A DNA stretch of 64,000 bases from Saprospiraceae bacterium. Lineage in GTDB: Bacteria; Bacteroidota; Bacteroidia; Chitinophagales; Saprospiraceae. The notes beneath the pieces were generated by a model. It ran no database searches, had not been told where the DNA came from, and saw only the letters and a program-made list of their open reading frames with translations. Both the position numbers and the translations under genes were made by a program. Of this stretch, positions 44,873-54,033 are shown piece after piece. The DNA lies in NCBI GenBank assembly GCA_013214355.1, contig JABSSL010000002.1:85003-149002 (forward strand), in the 5' to 3' direction. Numbering within the stretch: position 1 is the first letter of the stretch; every line of letters starts with the position of its first letter.

Positions 44873-45619
44873 CTAACTAGCCACCCCAACACTTCGCACT
44901 GCAGCAACCATCTCCAATAGTAATTCTGGAGATTCCTCTAGGGCATTCCCCACTACTATAGCATCGGCACCTGCCTTCACGGTTTGTTGTGCTTGCTCCG
45001 GAGTCCTAATCCCTCCCCCAATAATGAGAGGCACCTCAATCGTTTCGCTGACGGCACTAATCATTTTTGGCGAAATGGCATGTTTAGCTCCACTGCCCGC
45101 ATCCATATAGATCAGTTTTAGCCCCATGAGTTGACCCGCCATGGCAGTACAGAGTGCGATATCTTTTTTGTTGCCAGGTATAGGAGTCGTATTGCTGATA
45201 TAGGAAACGGAGGTGGGGACACCACCATCAATAAGCATATAGCCGGTCGGAATAACTTCGAGGTCACTTTGCCACAAGAAGGGTGCTGCGATGACATGCT
45301 GGCCAATTAGCAATTCAGGATTACGTCCGGAGATTAAAGACAGTAGAAAGATTCCATCTGCTTCATTACTGAGTTGAAAGGCATTCCCTGGGAATAGGAT
45401 GACTGGGATCGGGATTTGGCGCTTGATCCTCCGAATATAATGATCCAGATCATTATTCATCAGTAGGCTACTACCTACGAGTATTAGGTCGACACCAGCT
45501 TCCATAGCCAGGAAGAGGGTGCGCTCTAGCTGCCCTATACTCGTTTTATCTGGGTCAATAAGAAGTACGAAGCGTTTTTCTCCCTTAGCTTTCGCATCAA
45601 CAATTGTAGGGTATATCAT
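44873..45619 (-). CDS. Geranylgeranylglyceryl phosphate synthase homologue
   Basis: A 248-residue TIM-barrel prenyltransferase. Motifs: IDPDK (21-25), FPGN, YMDAGSGA, IGGGIRTPEQ and VVGNALEE. It belongs to the group of GGGP synthases found in Bacteroidota (group II), which join geranylgeranyl diphosphate to glycerol-1-phosphate. Whether this organism makes an archaea-type lipid is unknown. The gene has no lipid neighbours. Confidence 0.88.
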   Translation of the reverse strand: MIYPTIVDAKAKGEKRFVLLIDPDKTSIGQLERTLFLAMEAGVDLILVGSSLLMNNDLDHYIRRIKRQIPIPVILFPGNAFQLSNEADGIFLLSLISGRNPELLIGQHVIAAPFLWQSDLEVIPTGYMLIDGGVPTSVSYISNTTPIPGNKKDIALCTAMAGQLMGLKLIYMDAGSGAKHAISPKMISAVSETIEVPLIIGGGIRTPEQAQQTVKAGADAIVVGNALEESPELLLEMVAAVRSVGVAS

Positions 45620-45745
45620 ACCTGTTGGTTGTGAGATTCATGACCTACGGGTAGATGTCGTCGGACAAAGATAGATAAATAATGGCGAGTCTTTTTGTGC
45701 ACATTTAGGATGACTCCGTAAATGACGAGGCTCCTATTCTATCTA

Positions 45746-47305
45746 TTATTGTAAAGGAATATTGTCTCGACTCCATTTGCGCCAATCAGCCAAAAAATAA
45801 TCTAGTAATACAGGTTTGTCCAAAGTGCTTGTGTCCACGCTTTCGCTGGGAAGAAGATCTTTCTCCAATTGAAAGAGCGATCGTGCCGTTGCTGGATCAA
45901 GAAATTGGGTTTCTATATCTAATTGCCAGTCTGCCGTATCAATAGGGTAGGGGCTGGCCATAATAAACCCCCAGTCTCCGAAAGAAGGGACATAGGCATG
46001 ATAAGGGTGAATATACTTAAATCCTGCGGCTTGTATATTTGCTGCAATGCACCAATAAGCCATTTTGGTATGAAACGGGCTACTAGCTTGGGTAACAAAT
46101 ACACCGCTAGGTGATAATCTTTTTCGGACCAGTTTGAAAAAATCTCGACTGTACAGTCTAGCTAAGGCTTCGTTTGAAGGATCGGGTAGATCAGCAATGA
46201 TGACATCATAAATTTCGGGGTATTGTTGTAAAAAAACAAAAGCATCTTCAGGAATGGCTAATACTTTTTCATGATCGAGACTTCCTCCATTTAGTGCTTT
46301 GATCCGTTTTTGCTCTCTACCTAAGGTGAAAACAGCTGGATCTATATCAACAATGGTCACCTTCTCCACTTCTGGGTGTTTCAACACCTCTCGCGCTGCC
46401 AAACCTTCTCCCCCGCCAAGAATCAATACGTTGGCTTTTCTCCTGCTGCGCTCCATAGCTAGATGAACGAGTGATTCATGATAGCGATATTCATCCGTAG
46501 AAGAAAATTGAATCACGCGATCGATATAAAGTCTGAGATCTCCTTTCCCTTCCGTTAATACTAAAGTTTGGTATGGGGTAGTTTGGGTGTAAATGATGCG
46601 ATCCCGGAAGAGCCGATCGTTCCATCGCGCTAACATGGTGGAGGAAAGAAAAAAGAGACCGACAAAGAAGGCCACGCACAAGAGGCTGAACAAATGGTAT
46701 CTGCGAATCCCATGATCGGGGAGCTGTTTTCGCAAGAACCAAAGATTAAAAATGCCCAATCCAACATTTACTAAACCAAAGAGTAGGGAAGAGTGAAAAA
46801 CACCGACCAGTGGTAATAGAAGAAAGGGAAAGAGCAGGGTGGCGATCAGTGCACCCAAATAGTCAAGGGACAGTACGTTGGATAGGTTGATTTCAATAGG
46901 ATAGTAATCCTTCAAGATTCTAGCCAGCAGTGGAATTTCCAAGCCAGTGAGGAGACCGATTAGACTAATCAACGTAATCATCAGGGCAGAAAAAGCGGTA
47001 GGATTGGTATAGGCAAAGCAAAAGTATAGCAATGGCACACTGCAGCCTCCAATGATTCCCAGCAACAACTCCACTTCGATAAAGCGTAGTAGCAAATTAC
47101 CTTTCGCAAGCCGGGAAACGAAAGAACCCAAGCCCATCGCCGCCATGTATACGCCAATGGTGATCGAGAACTGACGAATACTATCTCCTAAAAAATAACT
47201 TGAGGTTGTGCTGATCAGCAATTCATATACAATGGAGCAAAGGCCGGCTATGAATATGCTAATGATGAGAACGAGTTTTTCCTGTTGCGCCTGTCGCTTT
47301 GTCAT
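45746..47305 (-). CDS. Membrane polyamine aminopropyltransferase-like protein
   Basis: A 519-residue protein: about seven membrane segments (1-215), then a spermidine-synthase-like domain with ILGGGEGLAAREVL (SAM-type nucleotide loop) and VDIDPAVF, and the substrate motif DVIIADLPDPS. The family transfers an aminopropyl group from decarboxylated SAM to putrescine or related amines. The membrane-fused form is common in bacteria and its exact product is less certain. It overlaps little with neighbours and lies 23 bases downstream of a GT39-type gene. Confidence 0.85.
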   Translation of the reverse strand: MTKRQAQQEKLVLIISIFIAGLCSIVYELLISTTSSYFLGDSIRQFSITIGVYMAAMGLGSFVSRLAKGNLLLRFIEVELLLGIIGGCSVPLLYFCFAYTNPTAFSALMITLISLIGLLTGLEIPLLARILKDYYPIEINLSNVLSLDYLGALIATLLFPFLLLPLVGVFHSSLLFGLVNVGLGIFNLWFLRKQLPDHGIRRYHLFSLLCVAFFVGLFFLSSTMLARWNDRLFRDRIIYTQTTPYQTLVLTEGKGDLRLYIDRVIQFSSTDEYRYHESLVHLAMERSRRKANVLILGGGEGLAAREVLKHPEVEKVTIVDIDPAVFTLGREQKRIKALNGGSLDHEKVLAIPEDAFVFLQQYPEIYDVIIADLPDPSNEALARLYSRDFFKLVRKRLSPSGVFVTQASSPFHTKMAYWCIAANIQAAGFKYIHPYHAYVPSFGDWGFIMASPYPIDTADWQLDIETQFLDPATARSLFQLEKDLLPSESVDTSTLDKPVLLDYFLADWRKWSRDNIPLQ

Positions 47306-47328
47306 GGCCTAAAAGTAAGCAACCGCTT

Positions 47329-48933
47329 CTACTTTTCCCTTTGCAGTACCCATATTTGATCTTTTTTCCACCAGAGATACCGGTAATAGGGGAATACCTG
47401 TATGGATCTGTACCCTTGAACAGGTCCAAAAGTAATGAGGTAGTCATCCTCAGTCACCCACCAGAAGGATCGCCCTGCTGTTTGGATGGGATTGCGATGA
47501 TAATTATACCATCCGTTGTACTCATACCCGGCATCCATCTGCTCTATTCCAATGCCTTCTTGATCTAGCCAGGCATAGGCCTCGGCTCTTGCTCGATTCC
47601 AACTGAGGTAATCTTTCGTAGCTACCGTACTAAAGTACATGAGGACTACAATTGGAAGCATTGCGGCCCAGCGGAGATGATGTTTGGGAAATGCTAAGTA
47701 GGGAGCTATTATGTAAAGACAGCTTACCAAACAAAGTAAGGTGAAGCGGTCGAAGTAACTGAAGATGGAAATTACACCCAGATAGAGTCCATTCATTAAG
47801 ATTAGCCAAATAATGAAGGCCCGTTGGCTTTGACTCCTTTCGTACCACGTTTTCCACAATAGCACGAGGATAAAACTGACTTGAAGTTGTCCAAGAATTT
47901 GCAGCAGATACAACCAAATGGAATGAATTTGATGGGTATTTGGTAATTCTAGGGTGTACACATCTTTCAATAGCTCCGGCCCCAGCCCCCAATTAAACCA
48001 AACATTTCCACCAAAAGGAAAAGTTTTTCCAGCTAAGTAGGTCAACCCAAATAAGGAGAGATTGATGAGGATAATGATAGATAGGCTGGCCTTTTTCAGA
48101 ACTCCCGTTGCGCGTAATTTCCCCCAAAGGAAAGGGGCCAGCGGCAATGTAAAGACCCCGATATAGATAAAGGTTTTTAGAAAACGTGATGCCCAGGTGT
48201 TGAGTACAACTAGTGGTTTGGAAAATACTTCTGTAAAATAGATATCGGCCACGGGGACATAATTATCTGTGATAACTAGGATGGGTTTTAACCATTTTTC
48301 CATGCCAAGATAGGCCAATGCCCCAGTAGCAATTAGCAGGCTTGCGATTAGCCACCTGTCTTTCCTCCTTCTTTGGTCCACGATGACGAATACCGCAAAG
48401 CCCAAGAGGAACAAAATGCCTGGCTGGCGAATAGTATAGGCTCCTACTGCCACTAAACCAGCTACGCCCAGTGAAGAAAGCCTGTCCTCCTCGATATAGC
48501 GACTGAAGGAAAATAGACTTAGCAAGCATAATAGCAGGAAAGGGACATCCGTCATAAAGGTATAGCTCAAACTGAAAAACAAGGGCGAACTCACAAGGAC
48601 CAAACTCAGTCCAAAACTCTTTCCTTTTTCAACTCCATCTTTCTCTAACCAATGAAATAACAGTAGCCCACAACCTAAGCCCAACAGTAGTACTCCAAAC
48701 CGAAGGTGGGTGAAATCAAAGCCCCCCAAAACCTGGCAGCTTAGGTATCCCCATACCACTTGCAACAATATATTCGGCGCAAATTGCCCTTGCATCTCAA
48801 ATTCTCCCTCCTCTACCATCTGTTGGACAGGATAGGCATATTGCCAATCATCATTGAGTGGAAAATCTCCGATGGGATTAACCAGTATGATCAGCACCAG
48901 CCATAAGGCTGTCAGCAAAAGAGGGTATTTCAT
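47329..48933 (-). CDS. GT39-type (PMT_2) membrane glycosyltransferase
   Basis: A 534-residue protein with about eleven membrane helices. Its first periplasmic loop has GDFPLNDDWQYAYP, the acidic-pair motif typical of ArnT/PMT_2 enzymes. It likely moves a sugar from a polyprenyl phosphate onto lipid or protein. The acceptor is unknown. It precedes the polyamine gene by 23 bases on the same strand. Confidence 0.8.
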   Translation of the reverse strand: MKYPLLLTALWLVLIILVNPIGDFPLNDDWQYAYPVQQMVEEGEFEMQGQFAPNILLQVVWGYLSCQVLGGFDFTHLRFGVLLLGLGCGLLLFHWLEKDGVEKGKSFGLSLVLVSSPLFFSLSYTFMTDVPFLLLCLLSLFSFSRYIEEDRLSSLGVAGLVAVGAYTIRQPGILFLLGFAVFVIVDQRRRKDRWLIASLLIATGALAYLGMEKWLKPILVITDNYVPVADIYFTEVFSKPLVVLNTWASRFLKTFIYIGVFTLPLAPFLWGKLRATGVLKKASLSIIILINLSLFGLTYLAGKTFPFGGNVWFNWGLGPELLKDVYTLELPNTHQIHSIWLYLLQILGQLQVSFILVLLWKTWYERSQSQRAFIIWLILMNGLYLGVISIFSYFDRFTLLCLVSCLYIIAPYLAFPKHHLRWAAMLPIVVLMYFSTVATKDYLSWNRARAEAYAWLDQEGIGIEQMDAGYEYNGWYNYHRNPIQTAGRSFWWVTEDDYLITFGPVQGYRSIQVFPYYRYLWWKKDQIWVLQREK

Positions 48934-48997
48934 CGTGGCTTGCTATTTTTTGCAATAAACGAATAATTGGGAGAAAATTGCAGGCTGCAGGCGCGCC

Positions 48998-49129
48998 GCG
49001 CTGTTGGTCACGCCAGGCTGGGCCGTGCCACGTTGTTGGTGAGAACACGCAACAACGGAGGGTTTGACGCCGGTTGTGATCTTGTTTGAGCTGCCATGAC
49101 TGGGAAACACGCAACAACGGAGGGTTTGA
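48998..49129. repeat. REP-like palindromic element, copies A and B
   Basis: Copy A (48998-49062) contains a hairpin CGTTGTTG (49031-49038) / CAACAACG (49050-49057). A 23-base piece (49045-49067) recurs exactly as copy B (49107-49129). The related copy C (50007-50072) is on the other side of the gene 49149-49970, in the same orientation. Confidence 0.75.
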
Positions 49130-49148
49130 TACGGAACGATTGCCCCCT

Positions 49149-49970
49149 TTAGGGGTGGAGTTCCGTTGATAAGTCTAAAGGAATGGAACCAAAACAATCT
49201 TTCACAAAATAGTACCGCTGTTTGCGGTAAAATTTGGCATAGTATAGGTCTTCTCCTGGCAAGGAAAACTGCTGATAATTGATGCTCCCCTTGTAGCTTT
49301 GAGAGACAAGTATCTGCGTACCGTTTCTAAACCGAACCCGAAGTTCGGTTTCAAATTCCCCAGCATACTTGGGCATCAGGAATACGGCGAAATGCTGAGG
49401 CATAATTTTTCTAGCCCATGGCCCCGTCGTGCAGGATCTCATTACTCGAGTTTCAATTGGTCGCCAGATACCAGTAGAGTCCTTGGCCTCTTGGATAGCA
49501 AAAAGATAACTATTCTGTCCTTGTAAAGCTAAAGGTGTGCTAGTTTCATTGGTTAAGAAGACGGGAAAGAACGTTGCATTCTCACTGCTATATCTGAATG
49601 TAGAAAGGTTGGCTAGGTGAATTTGTGGTACAGGGACGAGTTGTAGTCCTGACCCCGTATAATGGCTCAAAGAGTCCTGTTGGTAAAATTCATGAGCATT
49701 ACCCAAAAATTGTCTTTCCTTATGGATGGGCAAGGTTTTACTAAAGGGGTAGATTCCTAGAAAAGTAGGTGATATTGGACGAAGTCTATCAACTCGATGC
49801 GGAACTAAAGGGATCGGGGCATCTGGTTGAAAAACCGTAGGAATCTGAAATTGCTTTATCTGCGCCTGCTGAGACGACTTGACAACTAACGGATTGGTAG
49901 TATTAGGAGTAAGCCATCCGCTTAATATAGCCAAAGAGATAACTATGGGAATGAACCAGTTTTCTTTCAT
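49149..49970 (-). CDS. Envelope protein of an unknown family (paralogue 1)
   Basis: From the ATG at 49970, 273 residues with an N-terminal membrane anchor (WFIPIVISLAILSGWLTP). Conserved motifs shared with the following paralogue: GLQLVPVPQIHLANL, FFPVFLTNETS, IQEAKDSTGIWRPIE, FAVFLMPKYAGEFETELRVRF and YKGSINYQQF. Strand-rich, probably periplasmic. An upstream frame to 50135 would include a REP-like repeat and is rejected as start. No function known. Bounded by REP-like copies A/B and C. Confidence 0.7.
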   Translation of the reverse strand: MKENWFIPIVISLAILSGWLTPNTTNPLVVKSSQQAQIKQFQIPTVFQPDAPIPLVPHRVDRLRPISPTFLGIYPFSKTLPIHKERQFLGNAHEFYQQDSLSHYTGSGLQLVPVPQIHLANLSTFRYSSENATFFPVFLTNETSTPLALQGQNSYLFAIQEAKDSTGIWRPIETRVMRSCTTGPWARKIMPQHFAVFLMPKYAGEFETELRVRFRNGTQILVSQSYKGSINYQQFSLPGEDLYYAKFYRKQRYYFVKDCFGSIPLDLSTELHP

Positions 49971-50006
49971 ATCGGAAAAGTTGAAATGGGGTGAAATGAA
50001 TAGACT

Positions 50007-50072
50007 GCGCTGTTGATCACGCCAGGCTTTCGGCGCGCCACGTTGTTGGTGAGAACCCGCAACAACGGAGGG
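50007..50072. repeat. REP-like palindromic element, copy C
   Basis: Nearly the same 66 bases as copy A, with the hairpin CGTTGTTG (50041-50048) / CAACAACG (50060-50067). A short tail piece (ccaggctgggcc, 50090-50101) repeats part of the element once more. Confidence 0.75.
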
Positions 50073-50151
50073 CATCATGATTCTCTCCCACCAGGCTGGG
50101 CCACGCCAGTTAACAGGCTTTACAGTTGCTTCCACTGCTTATGTTATTACT

Positions 50152-50964
50152 TCATTTGCCTCCGAATTCAGCGTATTCAATGGGATAGGAGCCATAGCAT
50201 TTGGCATTAGTCATTCTTAATGGACTCTGTTTAAACCATTTTCTCATCCATGAGTCTGATTTAAAGTAGAATTGCTCATAACTAATCGTACCGCGGTAGG
50301 GCTTGGAAATTATCCGGTTTTCTCCGTTTTTGAATATTATTCTAAGTTCCGTCGCATAGTTGCCTTTGTAAAGAGGCATCAACATCACTGCATATTCCTT
50401 TGGGTGCACTTTTAGTTCCCAACGACCGACTCCACACCAATCAGATCCTCGATGTTCTATAGGGCGCCATTCTCCAGTAGAATCCCGCGCTTCTTGAATG
50501 CCATATACGTAGTTGTCTTTTCCGAAAAGCAATTTTGTTTCCCCAGTTTCATTAGGAATGAATACTGGAAAGAAAGCATCAGCCTCATTACGCTCATACA
50601 AAAGGTCTGGTAATTGTATGTCTGGGCGAGGAATGAGTTGGAGGCCATCGGATGCATAATGTTCCAGGGAATCCCTCTTCGAGTACATAAAATCCGATTC
50701 TGATTTTTCACGCCAGCGATCATCATTATATAGGGTATCACCAAATGCAAATTTGCCTAGGAATGAAGGATAGTACCCACGTAAGTATTTGACTTCTTTT
50801 GGACTTAACTTAGGGAAGGTGTCGGTACGTATAATTTCTGGGATTGTAAATGGTTTCATGCTTTGATAGTAACCCGAAGCTTTGTTGGCCATTCTAGTTT
50901 TTAAGAAAAAGCCAAGACTAAAAGCCACAATAATAACCCAATAGTACTTCTGAGCTTGTTGCAT
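50152..50964 (-). CDS. Envelope protein of an unknown family (paralogue 2)
   Basis: From the ATG at 50964, 270 residues with an N-terminal anchor (YYWVIIVAFSLGFFL). It shares the full motif set with its neighbour (GLQLIPRPDIQLPDL, FFPVFIPNETG, IQEARDSTGEWRPIE, YAVMLMPLYKGNYATELRIIF, YRGTISYEQF), so the two arose by duplication and have since diverged markedly. A longer frame to 51117 reads through heptad repeats and is not taken as coding. Confidence 0.7.
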   Translation of the reverse strand: MQQAQKYYWVIIVAFSLGFFLKTRMANKASGYYQSMKPFTIPEIIRTDTFPKLSPKEVKYLRGYYPSFLGKFAFGDTLYNDDRWREKSESDFMYSKRDSLEHYASDGLQLIPRPDIQLPDLLYERNEADAFFPVFIPNETGETKLLFGKDNYVYGIQEARDSTGEWRPIEHRGSDWCGVGRWELKVHPKEYAVMLMPLYKGNYATELRIIFKNGENRIISKPYRGTISYEQFYFKSDSWMRKWFKQSPLRMTNAKCYGSYPIEYAEFGGK

Positions 50965-51267
50965 GAGAAAAAGGGGTTTTAATGTTGAATGTTTAATGAA
51001 GGATGAAAAGTGTGGAATGTATAATGGGTAATGAGTGATGAAGAATGTAAAATGAACAGTATACAGCAAAGAATTAGGGCATACCTCTCCCGGGTGTGCG
51101 CTCAGCCACACCATCAATTAGCCATTCACCATTCTTAATTATTCATTAAAAACCTGGGCCGATTTCAGCCATTTTGATCCAGCAAAATTTATTCAGGATT
51201 TGGGAGTAGTCGCGTTTGATTATAGAATGGAAATCTGAGAAATAGTTACACTCAAGAATAAGAAAAA
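50965..51267. repeat. Heptad (AATGnnn) arrays in inverted orientation
   Basis: From 50981 to 51057 eleven consecutive 7-base units of the form (A/G)ATGnnn follow without gap (one unit is AGTG). On the opposite strand, 51106-51147 holds six 7-base units of a similar kind (AATGAAT, AATTAAG, AATGGTG, AATGGCT, AATTGAT, GGTGTGG). The rest of the gap to 51267 shows no gene. Confidence 0.7.
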
Positions 51268-52767
51268 CTAAGTTAGAGTAGCTGATTCCTCTTTTTGATT
51301 AAGTAGATCCATATTGACGAGCATGGCCATGCACATGAAGAAGAAAGAGCCAACCTTGTCTGTTTCTACTAGGTCGTTGATGATGAGGAAGGCATCGATG
51401 ATCACTATACAGAGCAGAAGTGTCATGATAATCCACCTCCGTGTTGGATGGGAGGTTTGATGGTAGACTTTTTCACCGTAGATTAAAAAAGCAAAGGTCA
51501 ATAGGACAAAAATCAGTAAGCCGATGATACCCTGTTCGATGAGGGTCATTAGGAAGTAGCTATGCACGCCGGAGTTGTCGGGATTGTTACTGACATAGGT
51601 TTGGAAACTGGTGATCGTGTAGGAGCGATAGAAGGTGGTGAAGTTTCCTGGTCCATACCCTAGCCAAGGTTTTTCATTGCTCATCTGGAAACCGGCTACC
51701 CAACGGTAGACCCGTTCCATAGTAGAGATGTCTTCCATCTTGTAGGTGGCCTCTAACAGATTGTCGAACTCATAGTGGGTGACCGTGGTGTCAAAATTTG
51801 GGGCAAGGTCGAGGTAGCGATTGTTGAAAGCGAGGTAGGAAATCGCAAGAACAGCTGCCACTAGACCTGCCATAAGGACATATCGGACGAGCCGCAATTG
51901 GATGATGAAGTAAGCCCCTACCGCCATGAAGATAGCTACGAAAGCTGCACGTGTATAAGTCGTGTAGGTAGCAAAAAGCAGAAAGAGGCCTGCTCCAAGA
52001 ATGAACCACCATCGTTTTGAAAAGGCCTTATTCCAGAAAAGTGCGAAAGCCACAAAAGGCGAAAATAGAGCCAGTGTTGCCGCATAGTTCACGTGATTCC
52101 GCTGGAAAGGCGTTAGTATCTTATTGACGTCTGCAAAGGAAAAGCCGAAAGTAGCATGGCGCCCAACAATGATCACCACCGTAAAAAGGAGCGGCAGCAA
52201 TATCAGCCAAAAGAGTTTTTTGAAGTCTTCTTCGGTCTTTAATAACCAACCTGCCATGAAATAAAAGGTAATGATGTACCAGGTCTTGGCCAGTAAGTAT
52301 TTAAAGGAAATAAAGAAAGAGGCAGAAGTAAGGGTCGTACAGGCAATCCACCCCAGGTGTAATAGGAGCAAAAGGGTAATCGGATGTCGGAAAAAACGAG
52401 CATCCATGGCCTTGCCATGACGGATTAAGTAAAGAAAATAAACCAGCATAATCCCAACCATTAGCGGCTCGGTGGGAAGATCGGTGCCAAAGCCATTGGA
52501 GAGGTGAACCTCACTGGAAATGGGGATGCAAATCAGTAGGAGATAGAATACCTTCCGAAAATCTACCAACGTCAGGAAGAACAATGCCACAAAAGCAGGA
52601 GCCCCGGCTAATAGCCATTCGCCGGTGATGATACTAGCAAATAAGCTCAGTATACATAAGCTAATAAACCAAGAGAACTGCCCGCTTGGACTAGCGGGGT
52701 TCCAGCTTATATCACTGAATTTACTTGTCAGTAAAGATCTCACGCCAGTTGATTTCTTTATAGGCAT
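51268..52767 (-). CDS. O-antigen ligase-type (Wzy_C) membrane protein
   Basis: A 499-residue protein with about twelve membrane helices and the Wzy_C periplasmic loop (GYGPGNFTTFYRSYTITSF ... NPDNSGVHSYFLMTLIEQG). It should polymerise or ligate surface polysaccharide repeat units. It overlaps the Wzz gene's end by up to 47 bases; the ATG at 52767 is used, but a GTG start at 52743 or 52782 is possible. No glycosyltransferase genes for repeat-unit assembly are in the window. Confidence 0.8.
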   Translation of the reverse strand: MPIKKSTGVRSLLTSKFSDISWNPASPSGQFSWFISLCILSLFASIITGEWLLAGAPAFVALFFLTLVDFRKVFYLLLICIPISSEVHLSNGFGTDLPTEPLMVGIMLVYFLYLIRHGKAMDARFFRHPITLLLLLHLGWIACTTLTSASFFISFKYLLAKTWYIITFYFMAGWLLKTEEDFKKLFWLILLPLLFTVVIIVGRHATFGFSFADVNKILTPFQRNHVNYAATLALFSPFVAFALFWNKAFSKRWWFILGAGLFLLFATYTTYTRAAFVAIFMAVGAYFIIQLRLVRYVLMAGLVAAVLAISYLAFNNRYLDLAPNFDTTVTHYEFDNLLEATYKMEDISTMERVYRWVAGFQMSNEKPWLGYGPGNFTTFYRSYTITSFQTYVSNNPDNSGVHSYFLMTLIEQGIIGLLIFVLLTFAFLIYGEKVYHQTSHPTRRWIIMTLLLCIVIIDAFLIINDLVETDKVGSFFFMCMAMLVNMDLLNQKEESATLT

Positions 52768-53824
52768 CAAAGAGTAGCACACCGATTACACTAAAAATAA
52801 ACACAATCATGGTGCTGGCTAAGACGGTAATAGTACGTTTAGGACGAGATTTTATGATGGGGACATCTGCTTCCTCGATAATCAGCAAGGTCGAGATGGG
52901 AGACTGATAGGCCGTTTCGTACTGCTTAAGTTTTTCTTGTACCATGCCGAGGCTTAAGTTGGCTTCGAAATACTGCCGTTCCACGATGGAGACCGGTACC
53001 ATTCCCTTATTGAATTTCTTCAACTTACCACGCAAATAGTTCACTTCTTCTTCTAGACCTGCGACTCGGGCCTGTACATTTCTCAAGGTATCCCGCTTAG
53101 TCCCGCTTTGTTTCTTTAGCAAAGTAAGCTTGGCTTGATTGAAGGTGAGATCAGATTCTACTTTATCAAGTTGCGTCGTGATACCCTCTGTTTGTGCATC
53201 TTGATTATAAATGCCAAAGGAATCCCTTAAAACGGACAAGGAATCTCCCATAATCTTCAAGTATTTTTCCTTGGCCTGAATGTCATTTTGGTAGGCTTCA
53301 ATTGTCTTCTTCTGACTTTGTTTTAGGATTCTTTGTGTAATCTCTGCAATCTTTTCTCTCGCTGCTTTGGCCATGGCTGCCGCCTGCTCAGGATCCTCAT
53401 CCTCCATGCTCAATTGAAGGGCATCGCGCTTGGTCTTTTTGATATCGTATAGGTCAAAAAAGACTTGCTTTACATAATAGGGGGCTTTCGGGCTATCCGG
53501 GGCAATATCGTAATGCTCATACAACTGGAAAGCGTCAATTAAGAAGTCAATCAGCTCATTGGATTCAGCAATGGTTAATACCCGATCTATGTCATTGGTA
53601 TTTCCAAAAAGCTCGGGTTCTAGATTGCCCTGACTAAAGAGTATTTCCGGTTTGGCTTGATCAGGACTAGCCACTACAAAGGTAGTACTAGCCTTATAGT
53701 AGACGGGAAGCAATAAAACAATTATGGAACTACCAATTCCCGCAATAAGACAAGCAATGATAATTGCCTTCTTCCATTTATACAAGGTTTTTAGGATGCC
53801 AAGTAAACTGTCTTTATGATCCAT
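52721..53824 (-). CDS. Wzz-like polysaccharide chain-length regulator
   Basis: From the ATG at 53824, 367 residues with membrane segments near the start (AIIIACLIAGIGSSIIVLLL) and end (TVLASTMIVFIFSVIGVLLF), and a long periplasmic coiled-coil part between (KYLKIMGDSLSVLRDSFG, VESDLTFNQAKLTLLKKQSG). No C-terminal kinase domain. It lies in a run with the ligase and Wzx genes. The upstream frame to 53881 has no signal and is rejected. Confidence 0.85.
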   Translation of the reverse strand: MDHKDSLLGILKTLYKWKKAIIIACLIAGIGSSIIVLLLPVYYKASTTFVVASPDQAKPEILFSQGNLEPELFGNTNDIDRVLTIAESNELIDFLIDAFQLYEHYDIAPDSPKAPYYVKQVFFDLYDIKKTKRDALQLSMEDEDPEQAAAMAKAAREKIAEITQRILKQSQKKTIEAYQNDIQAKEKYLKIMGDSLSVLRDSFGIYNQDAQTEGITTQLDKVESDLTFNQAKLTLLKKQSGTKRDTLRNVQARVAGLEEEVNYLRGKLKKFNKGMVPVSIVERQYFEANLSLGMVQEKLKQYETAYQSPISTLLIIEEADVPIIKSRPKRTITVLASTMIVFIFSVIGVLLFDAYKEINWREIFTDK

Positions 53825-53975
53825 CTGTCTCTCTTGGTTTCGTATGTCTAAAATTCCGTTATCACAGCACCGCTTAAGCACTTAGATGACCTTGAAAGCA
53901 TACTTTTTGAATGAAAATCAAAAGGCTAGTCTTTGGGTGGGGTGATATATGCGGCAAAAGTAAGCAAATTTAGAA

Positions 53976-54003
53976 GCTATCTCAAAAACAGTTTTAAGAC
54001 AGC
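53976..54003 (-). terminator. Stem-loop between Wzx and Wzz genes
   Basis: GCTATCTCAAAA (53976-53987) and TTTTAAGACAGC (53992-54003) pair over 12 bp; the two differences become G-U pairs in the minus-strand RNA. Just downstream on that strand is TAAATTTG, a possible -7 box for the Wzz gene. Confidence 0.55.
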
Positions 54004-54033
54004 CTATTTCTTGCTTTACTGCCTGCTGAGACC

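Noticed and set aside
48878..49197. Minus-strand frames with repeated RCCVF / HQQRG-type peptides.
   Set aside because: They are translations of the REP-like elements, not genes.
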